64,000 bases of DNA. Origin: a bacterium. GTDB lineage: Bacteria > Verrucomicrobiota > Verrucomicrobiia > Verrucomicrobiales > Akkermansiaceae. The translations under genes and the position numbers were made by a program. Below, one piece after another: positions 1-8,193 of the stretch (position 1 is the first letter of the stretch; each line of letters opens with the position of its first letter). The DNA is taken from the NCBI GenBank assembly GCA_018222765.1, contig JAAEZT010000007.1:1-64000 (forward strand), given 5' to 3'. The notes under the pieces are model-generated. The model did not search any database. It saw only the letters and a list, made by a program, of their open reading frames with translations, and had not been told where the DNA came from.

Positions 1-756
1 GTTTTCGATGGGGCAAATAGTTGGGTCGATGTTTTGGGCTACAATGGCATTGGAGGGTCGGGTGCCCGGACGGTCGCTTTTTGGTTCAAAGGACCGAGTG
101 TGCAGAATAATGCCAATGGAACACTGGTGGCGTGGGGGACGGGGGCGACTGGAACCCGTTATGATACCCGGGTGAATGCGAACGGCACTGGAATTATTAG
201 AACGGAAGTCGCCGGTTCGGGAAGCAACGGGACGGCGATCATGGCTGATGATACCTGGCATCATTGCGCGGTTGTTCTCAATCCAACAATTGGAACCACG
301 GTGGGAGATCTTCAGTTCTATATCGACGGAGTTCTCGATACTTTGTCGGTAGTCGGAGGAACGCCCATCAACTCATCTACTGCAAATAATGTCCGAATTG
401 GAGCGTCCCAGGGAATTGCCAATCGTTCCTTGACCGGTAAAATGGATGACATTCGAATTTACACCCGGGCCTTGTCTGCCACTGAGATTAGCGATTTGGT
501 GGCTCCGCTCGATATCCCTCTTGTAATTACCGATATCGAGCGTCAGGAGAACGGAAGCGTCGTCATTGGCTGGTCCGGTCCTCCGGGAGAATACTCGCTG
601 GAATACACCTCGGATCTTTCCAATCCAAATTGGTTTGAGCTGAGTGACAACGAAGTGATCGAAGCAGGCGAAACCACCGGAACATCGACGGATAGTTCTG
701 TCGCTACCAATCCCGTGAATACCAAGATCTTCTACCGCTTTCGGAAGATCGATTAA
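1..756 (+). CDS. Secreted LamG-domain protein, 3' part
   Basis: The frame is open from base 1, so the true start lies outside the window. About the first 165 residues form a LamG/concanavalin A-like jelly-roll domain: FWFKGPS strand, WHHCAVV, FYIDGVLD, the GKMDDIRIYTRAL strand and the ALSATEI end typical of LamG. After it comes a roughly 80-residue C-terminal module (ITDIERQENGSVVIGW, EYTSDLSNPNW, ending FYRFRKID) common at the ends of verrucomicrobial secreted proteins. Probably extracellular carbohydrate or adhesive binding. It converges with the mscS gene with no intergenic space. The upstream architecture cannot be known here. Confidence 0.85.
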   Translation, partial: VFDGANSWVDVLGYNGIGGSGARTVAFWFKGPSVQNNANGTLVAWGTGATGTRYDTRVNANGTGIIRTEVAGSGSNGTAIMADDTWHHCAVVLNPTIGTTVGDLQFYIDGVLDTLSVVGGTPINSSTANNVRIGASQGIANRSLTGKMDDIRIYTRALSATEISDLVAPLDIPLVITDIERQENGSVVIGWSGPPGEYSLEYTSDLSNPNWFELSDNEVIEAGETTGTSTDSSVATNPVNTKIFYRFRKID

Positions 757-1593
757 TTAAACTGATTCGACTCGAACTCTCGGGGATGCCAGGGCGATAT
801 TTTCGTTCTGACATGCTTTTGCGATGTTGGCGAGGACAACGGAACGGATCTTACTGCGATCGCGTACTTCGGCGATGCGGTAGCGTCCCTCGAGGAGGAT
901 GCCCGAGAGCATGTGGCCGCCGGATTCATCCCAAAGAGAACGGACGATGACCTCGGCGGTATCCGGAAGAACCCGCGGGCTTTCTTGAATTGCTTTTCGC
1001 GCGGTCTCACAGGCTTTGTCGAGATCGACGTTGTAGTTCACCTGAAAGCGAACCCGGACGCGGATGGGGTCTTCCTCGAAGGAGAAGTTGGTTATGACGG
1101 AGTTGGCGAGGAGGTTGTTGGGGTAGTTGACAATGACGCCGTCGGTGTTGCGGATGCGGGTGCGTCGGAGGCCGAGGTCGACGATGTCTCCCCAGGCCCC
1201 CCAATGGCGGCCGATGGAGTCGATTTTGACCCGGTCGCCCACGCGAATCGGTCGGTCGGCGATGAGGAAAACTCCGGCGAGGATATCGGCGAGAGTTTCC
1301 TTGGCGGCCATGCCGATGGCGATGCCGGCGATGCCGGCGCTGGCTAGGAAGGGCGTAATTTGGATTCCATGAATGCGCAGGCTGATGAGGAAAGCGACGA
1401 AGATGAGGACGATGACGTAGAAGCGTTGGAGGAAATGAACGAGGCGGTCATCGAGATCATTGTCAGTGCGCGAAGCCATTTGCTTCATGCCCCGAAGGAC
1501 GATGCGCGAGATGATGAGGTGGACGATGAAGGTAGCGACCAGAAGCATCCCGGTCTTGGGCCAGGCTTCGAGCGTATCAAAGAATTCGAACAT
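757..1593 (-). CDS. MscS-family mechanosensitive ion channel
   Basis: A 278-residue small-conductance mechanosensitive channel of the inner membrane, which releases solutes on hypo-osmotic shock. Three hydrophobic segments occur near residues 13-35, 57-75 and 80-110. The last carries the pore-helix pattern ASAGIAGIAIGMAAKETLAD, followed by the beta domain (VGDRVKI, GDIVDLGLRRTRIR, VNYPNN) and an alpha/beta C-terminal domain. Length matches E. coli MscS (286 aa). It is the last minus-strand gene after hslR, separated by 148 bases, so it may have its own promoter. The family assignment is firm; gating properties cannot be read from sequence. Confidence 0.93.
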   Translation of the reverse strand: MFEFFDTLEAWPKTGMLLVATFIVHLIISRIVLRGMKQMASRTDNDLDDRLVHFLQRFYVIVLIFVAFLISLRIHGIQITPFLASAGIAGIAIGMAAKETLADILAGVFLIADRPIRVGDRVKIDSIGRHWGAWGDIVDLGLRRTRIRNTDGVIVNYPNNLLANSVITNFSFEEDPIRVRVRFQVNYNVDLDKACETARKAIQESPRVLPDTAEVIVRSLWDESGGHMLSGILLEGRYRIAEVRDRSKIRSVVLANIAKACQNENIALASPRVRVESV

Positions 1594-1741
1594 GAAAGTG
1601 ATTCTATTGTGGCTCGCGTCTCATGGCCACGGCATTTTCGAGAAGTTCTGTTTCGGAAAAATTTCTGATGCCGGAGGGGTTGGAGGCGGTGATCTGTCAT
1701 CAGGCGACGAGTGACCTGATCGCGTTTGTGCGTTCTGCGAA

Positions 1742-2134
1742 TTAGAAAAATCCTCCGCTCTCGCCTTCTTCCCATTGGCGGCGTTTGCGTTTGGTGAGGC
1801 GGCCTTGATCGCCTTCCCGGCGTTGCTCGCGGTTTTCTTTATTAGCGAGACGACGGCGTTCGGCTTCAGCCAGGATTTCAGCTGGCGTATTGTCGTTGTA
1901 CGCTTCGCGGGCGAGGGGGGCCCCAACGCGTTTTTCAATGAGTTGGATCACCTCAATGATACTTTTGTAGGTACCGTCGGGCGAAGGGACTTCGATAGTG
2001 TCGCCAACTTTTAAGGCCGCGCTCGGCTTGAGGGCTTTGCCCGCACGTTTGATTTTTCCGGCCGAGCAATCGTGTGATGCCTGGCTGCGGGTTTTATAGA
2101 GCCGGACAGACCAAAGCCATTTGTCTACTCTCAT
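1742..2134 (-). CDS. hslR: S4-domain RNA-binding protein, Hsp15 family
   Basis: A 130-residue protein starting with the S4 fold (MRVDKWLWSVRLYKTRSQAS, then GKIKRAGKALKPS and VGDTIEV). The C-terminal half is highly charged and basic (ERRR, RREGDQGRLTKRKRRQW). E. coli Hsp15 rescues stalled 50S subunits carrying nascent chains, and the same role is likely here. Its ATG overlaps the rsmI stop by four bases (ATGA), which implies translational coupling within the bamD-lptE-rsmI-hslR unit. Confidence 0.9.
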   Translation of the reverse strand: MRVDKWLWSVRLYKTRSQASHDCSAGKIKRAGKALKPSAALKVGDTIEVPSPDGTYKSIIEVIQLIEKRVGAPLAREAYNDNTPAEILAEAERRRLANKENREQRREGDQGRLTKRKRRQWEEGESGGFF

Positions 2135-2823
2135 TTGTCCGAGTGGGGAGGAATGAGGAGGACGATTTCTCCCTTCACTTTTCGTTCGGAAAAGTAGGCG
2201 TCGAGTTCGGTAGAGGTGCCGTGGTGGAGCGTTTCGAAAGCCTTGGTTAATTCGCGGGCGACGCAGATCAGGGTGTCGGGTGCGAGTTCCTTAAGGATAG
2301 TCAGAGTCGAGGGGAGCCGGTGGGGGGATTCGAAGAAGAGAGTGGTCTCGGCTGAGTCGAGAGCGGCTTGGAGTTGCTTGCCGCGTTTGCCTTTTTTGAC
2401 GTGAAGGAACCCGTGAAAGGAAAAAGGGTGGGGTGGAAATCCGGAGGCAACGAGCGCGGTTGTGATGGCGGAGGGGCCGGGGAGGACGGTGAACTCGACG
2501 TCTTGATCGTGGCAGGCTTTGAGAAAGCGGTGCCCGGGATCGGAGAGGCAGGGAGTGCCGGCGTCGGAGATGATGGCGATTTTTTCGCCGCCCTGTGCGC
2601 GGGTGATGAGTTCGGGGATGCGATGTTGCTCGTTGTGATCGTGGAGCGAAATGAGAGGTCGGGAAATCTCAAGATGGTTGAGAAGGCGCAGAGAGTGGCG
2701 GGTGTCTTCGCAAGCGATGAGGTCGGCTTTGCGCAGGGTCTCGATGGCCCGCAGGGTGATGTCGCCGAGGTTTCCGATCGGAGTGGGGACAAAGGTGACT
2801 TGCGGAGAGTTTTTAGAATCCAT
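2131..2823 (-). CDS. rsmI: 16S rRNA (cytidine1402-2'-O)-methyltransferase
   Basis: A 230-residue SAM-dependent tetrapyrrole-methylase-fold enzyme that 2'-O-methylates C1402 in the 16S rRNA decoding centre. Diagnostic motifs: FVPTPIGNLGDIT at the N-terminus, ACEDTR, SDAGTPCLSDPG, VLPGPSAI, FFESPHR and VARELTK. I chose the ATG at 2823, which gives the usual start MDSKNSPQVTFVPTPIG. The longer frame to 2880 would add 19 atypical residues and overlap lptE more. With this start it overlaps the lptE 3' end by 11 bases and couples to hslR downstream. Confidence 0.93.
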   Translation of the reverse strand: MDSKNSPQVTFVPTPIGNLGDITLRAIETLRKADLIACEDTRHSLRLLNHLEISRPLISLHDHNEQHRIPELITRAQGGEKIAIISDAGTPCLSDPGHRFLKACHDQDVEFTVLPGPSAITTALVASGFPPHPFSFHGFLHVKKGKRGKQLQAALDSAETTLFFESPHRLPSTLTILKELAPDTLICVARELTKAFETLHHGTSTELDAYFSERKVKGEIVLLIPPHSDK

Positions 2824-3322
2824 CAGCGATGCGAGAGACAATGGATTGAGCGGCGCGTTGGAGGGCGTCGGGGAGAGCATTGGCCCGGGCGGTTTGCAGG
2901 TTGTCGTCGACGAAGAGACGGGTGCGGCCGCTATTGGAACCTTCTTCGAGCGGTTTCCCCGGACGTTTTGGGTCGACGAGTTGCCAGCTAATTTTCACTT
3001 CGAGGTTAAGTTCCTCCGAGCGGAGGGTGTCCCGTCGGTCCGAGCTTGTTTGGCGGTATGTGATTTCCTCGAGGGTGAGGAGCAATGTGGCGTCGGATTT
3101 GGATGCGGTGCCAATTTTGTATGTGCCATCCCGGGTGATGGCGTCGACGACGATGTTGGTGGTGAGGGCCTCCGAACGCGGGAACAAAGTGCGTGTTTCG
3201 ACTAGCGGTACGTAAAGAGAATTGATTGCGGCGAGATGCTTCGGCTTTTTACTGCCAATGCGATAGCCTGCGCAGGACGAGAGAAGGCCGAGGCAGCAGA
3301 GGGTGAGAAAGAATCGAATCAT
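2813..3322 (-). CDS. lptE: LPS-assembly lipoprotein LptE family
   Basis: A 169-residue lipoprotein with signal peptide and lipobox (LLSSC at about residue 16). The mature part begins AGYRIGSKKP, as in LptE/RlpB-type proteins, with IYVPLVETRT-like strands and a conserved SEALTTNIVVDAI region. LptE forms the plug of the LptD translocon that inserts lipopolysaccharide into the outer leaflet of the outer membrane. It lies seven bases after bamD, another outer-membrane assembly lipoprotein, which supports the assignment. The family diverges widely in sequence, so a generic DUF4136-like lipoprotein remains possible. Confidence 0.78.
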   Translation of the reverse strand: MIRFFLTLCCLGLLSSCAGYRIGSKKPKHLAAINSLYVPLVETRTLFPRSEALTTNIVVDAITRDGTYKIGTASKSDATLLLTLEEITYRQTSSDRRDTLRSEELNLEVKISWQLVDPKRPGKPLEEGSNSGRTRLFVDDNLQTARANALPDALQRAAQSIVSRIADGF

Positions 3323-3328
3323 GAGTGG

Positions 3329-4267
3329 TTAGGATCCCCCCAGTTCGGAAATTTTGGCCTGAGCCTTAGTGCGAAGTGTGCCTGGTTTGGAGGTGCGGAC
3401 GACCTCCTTGTAGTAGAGAATGGCTGACTTGTTTTGTCCTTTCTTGCGGTAGAATTCGGCAATGTCGTAGGACTGCTGGATATTTTCAGAGGAGATTTTG
3501 GCAATCTGGCGCTTGGCATCGGCTGCGCGCTTGCTGCCCGGGTGACGAATGAGGAGGTCCTCGAACGCGTTTCGGGCGCGGTCAAGGTTGGCGGCGTCCT
3601 GATTTCCGCCTTTTGCTTCATCGAGAAGCATGGCGCCGATTTGGTATTGCGCTTCGGGGGCGTATTGGGAAAGCGGGTAGTCCCGGGTGAGATTACGAAA
3701 GGCTTCGATAGCTTTCTGTGGATTCTTGCGGCTCCGATACATCGTGCCGATGGTAAACTGCGCTTTTTCGGCGGAGACGGAACGAGGGGCATTGTTGCGG
3801 ACCTTGGTGAGCATCTCGGCGGTGCGTTTGGCATCGATGCGCGATTTCCACCCGAGGAAGGAATTTTTTATCTGACCGTTGGCGACATTGTGGGCGATGA
3901 CTTCCTGTTGCTTCATCGCGTCGGCGTAGTGGGAAGAGGCGGGATAGTTTTTGAGGAAGCTGTCGTATGACTCGAACGCCTTGAGGAGTTCCCCATCGTT
4001 TTGCAGGAGACGGGAGACGCGGTATTGTGACTCGGCTGCGATAGGGGACATCGGGTAGAGGCGGTTGATCTTTTTGTAGCCTTTGACGGCGCTGCTGACT
4101 TCGCCTGCTTTTTCGGCGGCGAAGGAAGCGTTGTAGAGGCCCTGGGCGTGTCCATCGAGCGCGCGGGCTTCGCTGGATAGGCGTGCTTGCTCAGGGTCGG
4201 AACTGCAGGAAGGAAGAGCGAGAATTGCGACCAGAGGGATCAAGAGGCTTGTCTTGGAAAAGAGCAT
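3329..4267 (-). CDS. bamD: Outer membrane assembly lipoprotein BamD
   Basis: A 312-residue lipoprotein (lipobox ALPSC near residue 21) made of TPR-like helical repeats: AVKGYKKINRLYPMSP, AFESYDSFLKNYPASS, AIEAFRNLTRDYPLSQ, AFEDLLIRHPGSK and a final SAILYYKEVVR repeat. The repeat spacing and ...YP..P signatures are those of BamD/YfiO, the essential Bam-complex lipoprotein that recruits outer-membrane proteins to BamA. It is somewhat longer than the E. coli protein (245 aa). First gene of the minus-strand unit bamD-lptE-rsmI-hslR. Confidence 0.87.
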   Translation of the reverse strand: MLFSKTSLLIPLVAILALPSCSSDPEQARLSSEARALDGHAQGLYNASFAAEKAGEVSSAVKGYKKINRLYPMSPIAAESQYRVSRLLQNDGELLKAFESYDSFLKNYPASSHYADAMKQQEVIAHNVANGQIKNSFLGWKSRIDAKRTAEMLTKVRNNAPRSVSAEKAQFTIGTMYRSRKNPQKAIEAFRNLTRDYPLSQYAPEAQYQIGAMLLDEAKGGNQDAANLDRARNAFEDLLIRHPGSKRAADAKRQIAKISSENIQQSYDIAEFYRKKGQNKSAILYYKEVVRTSKPGTLRTKAQAKISELGGS

Positions 4268-4310
4268 GACGAAAATCTAGTGTTTTTGAGCGAAATGAAA
4301 AGAGAGCAAT

Positions 4311-4559
4311 TTAGGAAGGAGGATGAACGCCAATGAGGAGGTTGCGCAGGCGTTGGTGATAGCGGGAGGGGATTTCAGTGGAAAAGGAGACTTTTCCGGC
4401 TCCATCGATCCAAATTTCGCCCTTGAAAATACTGAGGTGTGAGAAGATATCCTGAAGCTCTCCGATCAGGCTGGGGGTGATTTTGCCTTTTTTACAGGTG
4501 ATATTGGATCCGGTGATGGAAATTGCGGTGACCGAAAAGAGGCGGGAAAACCATTTCAT
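4311..4559 (-). CDS. Small protein resembling DUF3634
   Basis: An 82-residue protein. The C-terminal half has the pattern KGEIWIDGAGKVSFSTEIP followed by RYHQRLRNLL, which recalls the DUF3634 pattern in planctomycete and verrucomicrobial small proteins (recollection, not searched). The N-terminus MKWFSRLFSVTAISITG is hydrophobic but has no clear transmembrane length. Function unknown. It sits alone between bamD (same strand) and the divergent MauE-like gene, 88 bases from the latter. Confidence 0.6.
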   Translation of the reverse strand: MKWFSRLFSVTAISITGSNITCKKGKITPSLIGELQDIFSHLSIFKGEIWIDGAGKVSFSTEIPSRYHQRLRNLLIGVHPPS

Positions 4560-4647
4560 GAGAGTCGCTCCATAATGAATCGCGGGGGAGAGAATCCAAC
4601 CTTTTTGGCAGGATTGTTGGGGGAGTCTGTGGTAGTTTCCGCGTGGG

Positions 4648-5088
4648 ATGACGAAGGGTAAAATATTGGAATGGCTGCTTCGATTGTGCTTGGGGGGATT
4701 GTTTGTTTGGAGTGGGGTGGTGAAATTGCAGGATCTACCGGCATTTTTGGAGTCGGTGGGGAATTACCAATTTGAGTTTTTGAATGAGCCTTACGATGCG
4801 GTGGTCACTTACACCTTGCCGTGGGTAGAGGTTTTTGCAGGCTTGGCGGTGATTAGTGGATTTGGGAAGTCGGGAGGGTTGGTGATTATTATGGGGATGT
4901 TGGCGTCCTTTTGTTGGGCACTTTCAGATGCTTGGTCCAAGGGGCTCAATATTAATTGCGGATGTTTTAGTAAGAACAGTGAGCCGGTGAATTATCCGCT
5001 AAAATTAGCCGAGAATGTCGGGATTTTTGTGGTGGCGCTGGTGTTATTGATCATGGCACTTCGGATGAGGCGGAAATCGGAGGGCTAG
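4648..5088 (+). CDS. MauE/DoxX-family redox-associated membrane protein
   Basis: A 146-residue protein with four hydrophobic segments (about residues 10-30, 50-70, 75-92 and 122-140). The pattern LRLCLGGLFVWSGVVKLQD at the start is typical of MauE/DoxX. A loop carrying INCGCF before the last helix matches the cysteine pair of the MauE subfamily, linked to thiol-disulfide chemistry. Probably an inner-membrane electron or thiol carrier; the partner is not evident. The next gene, pyrF, starts 38 bases later on the same strand but is probably functionally unrelated. Confidence 0.82.
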   Translation: MTKGKILEWLLRLCLGGLFVWSGVVKLQDLPAFLESVGNYQFEFLNEPYDAVVTYTLPWVEVFAGLAVISGFGKSGGLVIIMGMLASFCWALSDAWSKGLNINCGCFSKNSEPVNYPLKLAENVGIFVVALVLLIMALRMRRKSEG

Positions 5089-5126
5089 CGCTTGTGAAGA
5101 TGGGCGGAGGTGGTTAGAACATTTCC

Positions 5127-5906
5127 ATGACCTACGCTGATCGTCTCAAGAATCGTCTCGAAGTAACCGGGTCCGCCCTCTGTGTGGGGTTAGATCCTCG
5201 TCCGGATTCCACGGAAGGAGGAGTTGACGGTATTGCTGAGTTCTTGCGCCGGGTGGTAGGTGAAACCGCGGAATATGCCGCAGCCTTCAAACCGAACATG
5301 GCCTATTTCGAAGCGATGGGGCTCCACGGGATTGAGATTCTCGAACAACTGCTGGAGGAGATGCCGGATGAGGTCCCGGTTATTTTGGACGCCAAGCGGA
5401 GTGATATTGGAGAGACCCAAAAATACTACGCTCGGTCCTATTTTGAAAACTGGGGGGTTGATGCGGTGACGCTGAATCCATTTCTGGGATACGATACGCT
5501 CGAGCCATTTCTCGATTGGGATGGGAAGGGGGTGTATCTTCTGGCGGTGACCTCGAATTCCGGCAGTGTTGATTTTCAGCGCAGAGATTGTGAAGGAAAG
5601 GCGCTCTTCGAACGGGTCGGCGATCTTTGTGACCGGGCCGTAAGTGAGGGACGAAAAACAACGGCCGGACTGGTGGTTGGTCTGACCAATGCCGACGAAA
5701 ATGTTCTCGCGAATCTTCCCGATGTGCCTTTGCTCATTCCCGGGCTGGGGGCACAGGGTGGGAGTGTCGAGGCGCTCAAGGGAAGCGGTAGGCAGGCAGC
5801 CAGCGTGATCAATGTGTCGCGTGGAATCACCTATGCGGAGGGGAATACCGACTATGCGGGATTAGCGAAACATTGGGCGGAGGAAATTGCGTCGGGGATC
5901 GCCTAA
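5127..5906 (+). CDS. pyrF: Orotidine 5'-phosphate decarboxylase, type 2
   Basis: A 259-residue TIM-barrel enzyme that decarboxylates OMP to UMP in pyrimidine synthesis. The start region CVGLDPRPD, substrate Lys in AAFKPNMAYFE, the active-site motif ILDAKRSDIGET, VTLNPFLGYD, and phosphate loops VGLTNAD, IPGLGAQGG and NVSRGI identify the longer type 2 (COG0284 PyrF, Mycobacterium-like) subfamily. Other pyr genes are absent from the window. Confidence 0.95.
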   Translation: MTYADRLKNRLEVTGSALCVGLDPRPDSTEGGVDGIAEFLRRVVGETAEYAAAFKPNMAYFEAMGLHGIEILEQLLEEMPDEVPVILDAKRSDIGETQKYYARSYFENWGVDAVTLNPFLGYDTLEPFLDWDGKGVYLLAVTSNSGSVDFQRRDCEGKALFERVGDLCDRAVSEGRKTTAGLVVGLTNADENVLANLPDVPLLIPGLGAQGGSVEALKGSGRQAASVINVSRGITYAEGNTDYAGLAKHWAEEIASGIA

Positions 5907-6116
5907 GATAGCAGAAATGGCCAAAGAGTCTGAAAAAGGGTAGGGTATTCCAGAAACGATAATTACGCGCCGGCCAACCTTTCTTGGGCAGGACTCCGGC
6001 GTCATCGATTGATTCCGCAGCTGCTCAAGCTTACCTACTTCCACGGGGGAAGATACAAACAACTCAGCCAAACCGGTGGGGAGGTGATCTCAGAGATTAT
6101 TACCTGATTCCAGCCG

Positions 6117-6635
6117 TTAATATCCGGGTGGGTGGCGAACGACGTGGCCTACAGATTTTCGCGTCCATGGTTTCCACCGAGGGCCGGTTCGTCGGCTGGA
6201 GCCGCCCGTGTCAAGACGTAGGCCAGCTACGGTGATAAAGACGTGGCCATTGCGGGCGTAGACGGTGATCCATTTTCCGTAGCCTCTCTTGCCGTAGTTC
6301 AGAAAACCGCGCGAGGACATTTGACCGTTCATGAGTCCGGCTTCGCGGAGGACGTAGGAGACGGCGCCGGAGCAATCGTAGCCGGAGTCATTGAGTCGGG
6401 CGTGGCCACCGCCCCATTTGTAGGGCTTGTTTTGGAGGCGGTTTCCAGCGGCGATGGCCAGTTTGACCTTGGTGGGAGCCCCTCGTGGGGCGTAGGCCCA
6501 GCCGTTGTGGTAGGCGGCGGTGTGTTTCGCTGTTCCTCTGTAGGTGACTGGATCCCTGGCCTGGACCTGATTGCCGCAGGAAGAGAATAGGAGGGCGGTC
6601 GTGAGAGAGAGAAGCAACGCGAAAAATCGAATCAT
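6117..6635 (-). CDS. NlpC/P60-family lipoprotein, probable peptidoglycan hydrolase
   Basis: A 172-residue lipoprotein from the ATG at 6635 (MIRFFALLLSL..., lipobox LLFSSC). The longer frame to 6728 lacks a plausible signal sequence at its own start. The domain has the NlpC/P60 catalytic cysteine motif YDCSGAVSYVLREAG and a later histidine in GHVFITV, with a third polar residue near RTGPRW. Likely a cell-envelope cysteine peptidase cutting peptidoglycan stem peptides. Transcribed away from the lipoprotein at 6873; the 240-base spacer holds both promoters. The exact bond cleaved is unknown. Confidence 0.82.
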   Translation of the reverse strand: MIRFFALLLSLTTALLFSSCGNQVQARDPVTYRGTAKHTAAYHNGWAYAPRGAPTKVKLAIAAGNRLQNKPYKWGGGHARLNDSGYDCSGAVSYVLREAGLMNGQMSSRGFLNYGKRGYGKWITVYARNGHVFITVAGLRLDTGGSSRRTGPRWKPWTRKSVGHVVRHPPGY

Positions 6636-6872
6636 TAATATTTCTAAAGTATATTTAGCAAAAGAGCAACTCGGGAGAATCATGTGCTCTTTTCTCGGTG
6701 GAGAGGCGAATGATGGCTCCGGTTGCAATGCTCGCTTTTACGATTGCTCCAGAGGGCGTCGTCATCGTGACGATTCTTCCTTCGTGTGAGAAGAGAGCTT
6801 CGGCAGCGACATTACTGTCGCTTGAAAGATGAAAACTTGAGAAGTGGGGGAGGTGAACTAATTCTGAATAAA

Positions 6873-7421
6873 GTGATCCGCCCGTGCGTTCAATATTTTG
6901 TGCGTAGGTTTGTTGGTGCTATAAGTGGCTTTGTCCTCTTGTTGGTGAGCTGTTCGTCATCCCGAATGGTGGATGGGGATCAGGTGGCTGCGCCGGGTGT
7001 TCAGGTGAGTCGGACGGTCTTGCGCAGCAATGTGTTGGTGAAGAAGGGAAGTCATTTGGCAGTGGCGTATAGCTCTGGGAATCGCTTTTATGTGAGTAAG
7101 GGGGGCGTTCTCTCTGGTTTTCATCGGGGAGCAAGAGATACCACGATTTTTTCGGAAACGGGTGCGCACTTGCCGGAAAAGAAGTTCTTAAGCCGGATCA
7201 AGGTGGTGAGAGTGGACAATGCGGAGCTGGCTTATCAGCAGAGATTTCGTGAATTGCCGCCGCTGAAGAGGCTCTTGGGAGGGGGATCGTGGAGTGACGA
7301 GAATGATGATTACGAATATCATGATTACGAACATGATCATCACCAATATGATGATTGCGAATATGATCGCGGGATTCGTGCTGTCTCGGTGAGCCCAGAT
7401 TCCTATCGCAAGAAAGATTAG
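6873..7421 (+). CDS. Putative lipoprotein with Asp/His/Tyr-rich tail
   Basis: Unrecognised protein of about 182 residues. A hydrophobic segment ending in LLLVSCSSS looks like a lipoprotein signal. The last 45 residues are low complexity, rich in Asp, Tyr and His (ENDDYEYHDYEHDHHQYDD). The start is uncertain: a strong Shine-Dalgarno (GGGGGAGG, 6846-6853) sits 10 bases before a CTG at 6864, while the chosen GTG at 6873 is 19 bases away; the frame is open back to 6786. It is followed after 10 bases by the beta-barrel gene, so the two are probably cotranscribed. Confidence 0.6.
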   Translation: MIRPCVQYFVRRFVGAISGFVLLLVSCSSSRMVDGDQVAAPGVQVSRTVLRSNVLVKKGSHLAVAYSSGNRFYVSKGGVLSGFHRGARDTTIFSETGAHLPEKKFLSRIKVVRVDNAELAYQQRFRELPPLKRLLGGGSWSDENDDYEYHDYEHDHHQYDDCEYDRGIRAVSVSPDSYRKKD

Positions 7422-7431
7422 CTAAAAAAAG

Positions 7432-8025
7432 ATGAAAAATACGATAAAGAAAAACTGTCTGTTCACGGCCTTGGCCTTGATTTGTTCTGCCGCCATTTCG
7501 CAAGCGCAATTCGGCTCCTCCGGAGGAGCGGTGGTGATTGGAGGCGGATACTTGGATAAGCCCGGCACAGCCTATGGCTTTGGTCAGATTCGCGGAATAG
7601 TTTACGAGGACCATTCGGTAGCCCACTCGGTATTTTTGGATATCTTAGGTCATCGGGATGAAGCCATTCTTGAATTCGTGGAGCCTGGCGGGTTCAGGTT
7701 TTTCGAGAGTGGAGATATTTCTTTCGTCAATATCACCGCGAATTATGAGTTGGAGGCCAAACTGAGCGGTGCGCTTTCTTTCTATGCTGGAGGCGGAGCG
7801 GGAATCGAGCTGGTGAGTATCGATGATCGCTTTGATGATGTTCTTGATTCGGATGCAAATTTCGTGGCCCAGGCTTTTTGCGGGTTCCGGGCACACTACC
7901 CTAGTGGAGTAGTGGTCCAGGCTGGAGCTCGGTATATCTTCCGCGATGACTTCCAGCTTTTGGGTGACCAATTTATCACGGAGGACAGTGTGGCCTTTGA
8001 GGCTTCGATTGGATTTCGATTTTAG
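7432..8025 (+). CDS. Outer-membrane beta-barrel protein
   Basis: A 197-residue protein with a Sec signal peptide (MKNTIKKNCLFTALALICSA..., cleavage near SQA-QF). The body alternates glycine/aromatic strands (AYGFGQIRGI, ITANYELEAKL, LSFYAGGGAGIELV, AHYPSGVVVQAGARYIF) and ends with IGFRF, a C-terminal Phe as on many outer-membrane barrels. Overall similar to small OmpW/OprF-like eight-strand barrels. Probably cotranscribed with the preceding lipoprotein; function unknown. Confidence 0.7.
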   Translation: MKNTIKKNCLFTALALICSAAISQAQFGSSGGAVVIGGGYLDKPGTAYGFGQIRGIVYEDHSVAHSVFLDILGHRDEAILEFVEPGGFRFFESGDISFVNITANYELEAKLSGALSFYAGGGAGIELVSIDDRFDDVLDSDANFVAQAFCGFRAHYPSGVVVQAGARYIFRDDFQLLGDQFITEDSVAFEASIGFRF

Positions 8026-8193
8026 GACTGTCGGTTCAATTCCGGGTCTTTGTGAAGAGGGGTCGCTGGGGCCAATGAAACACTGATTCAGGAAATGGCG
8101 GTGCGTTTGGTGCAGGATACGGTCGTGTTGAACTTGTTGAAACAGGTGGCTCACCGTTTCAGGGCTGTCGGCGAAGGAGGATGCGGCGTGAGG

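Noticed and set aside
8030-8050. GGTTCAATTCC resembling a tRNA T-loop
   Set aside because: The flanks do not form a T-stem or acceptor stem, and no D or anticodon arm is found.
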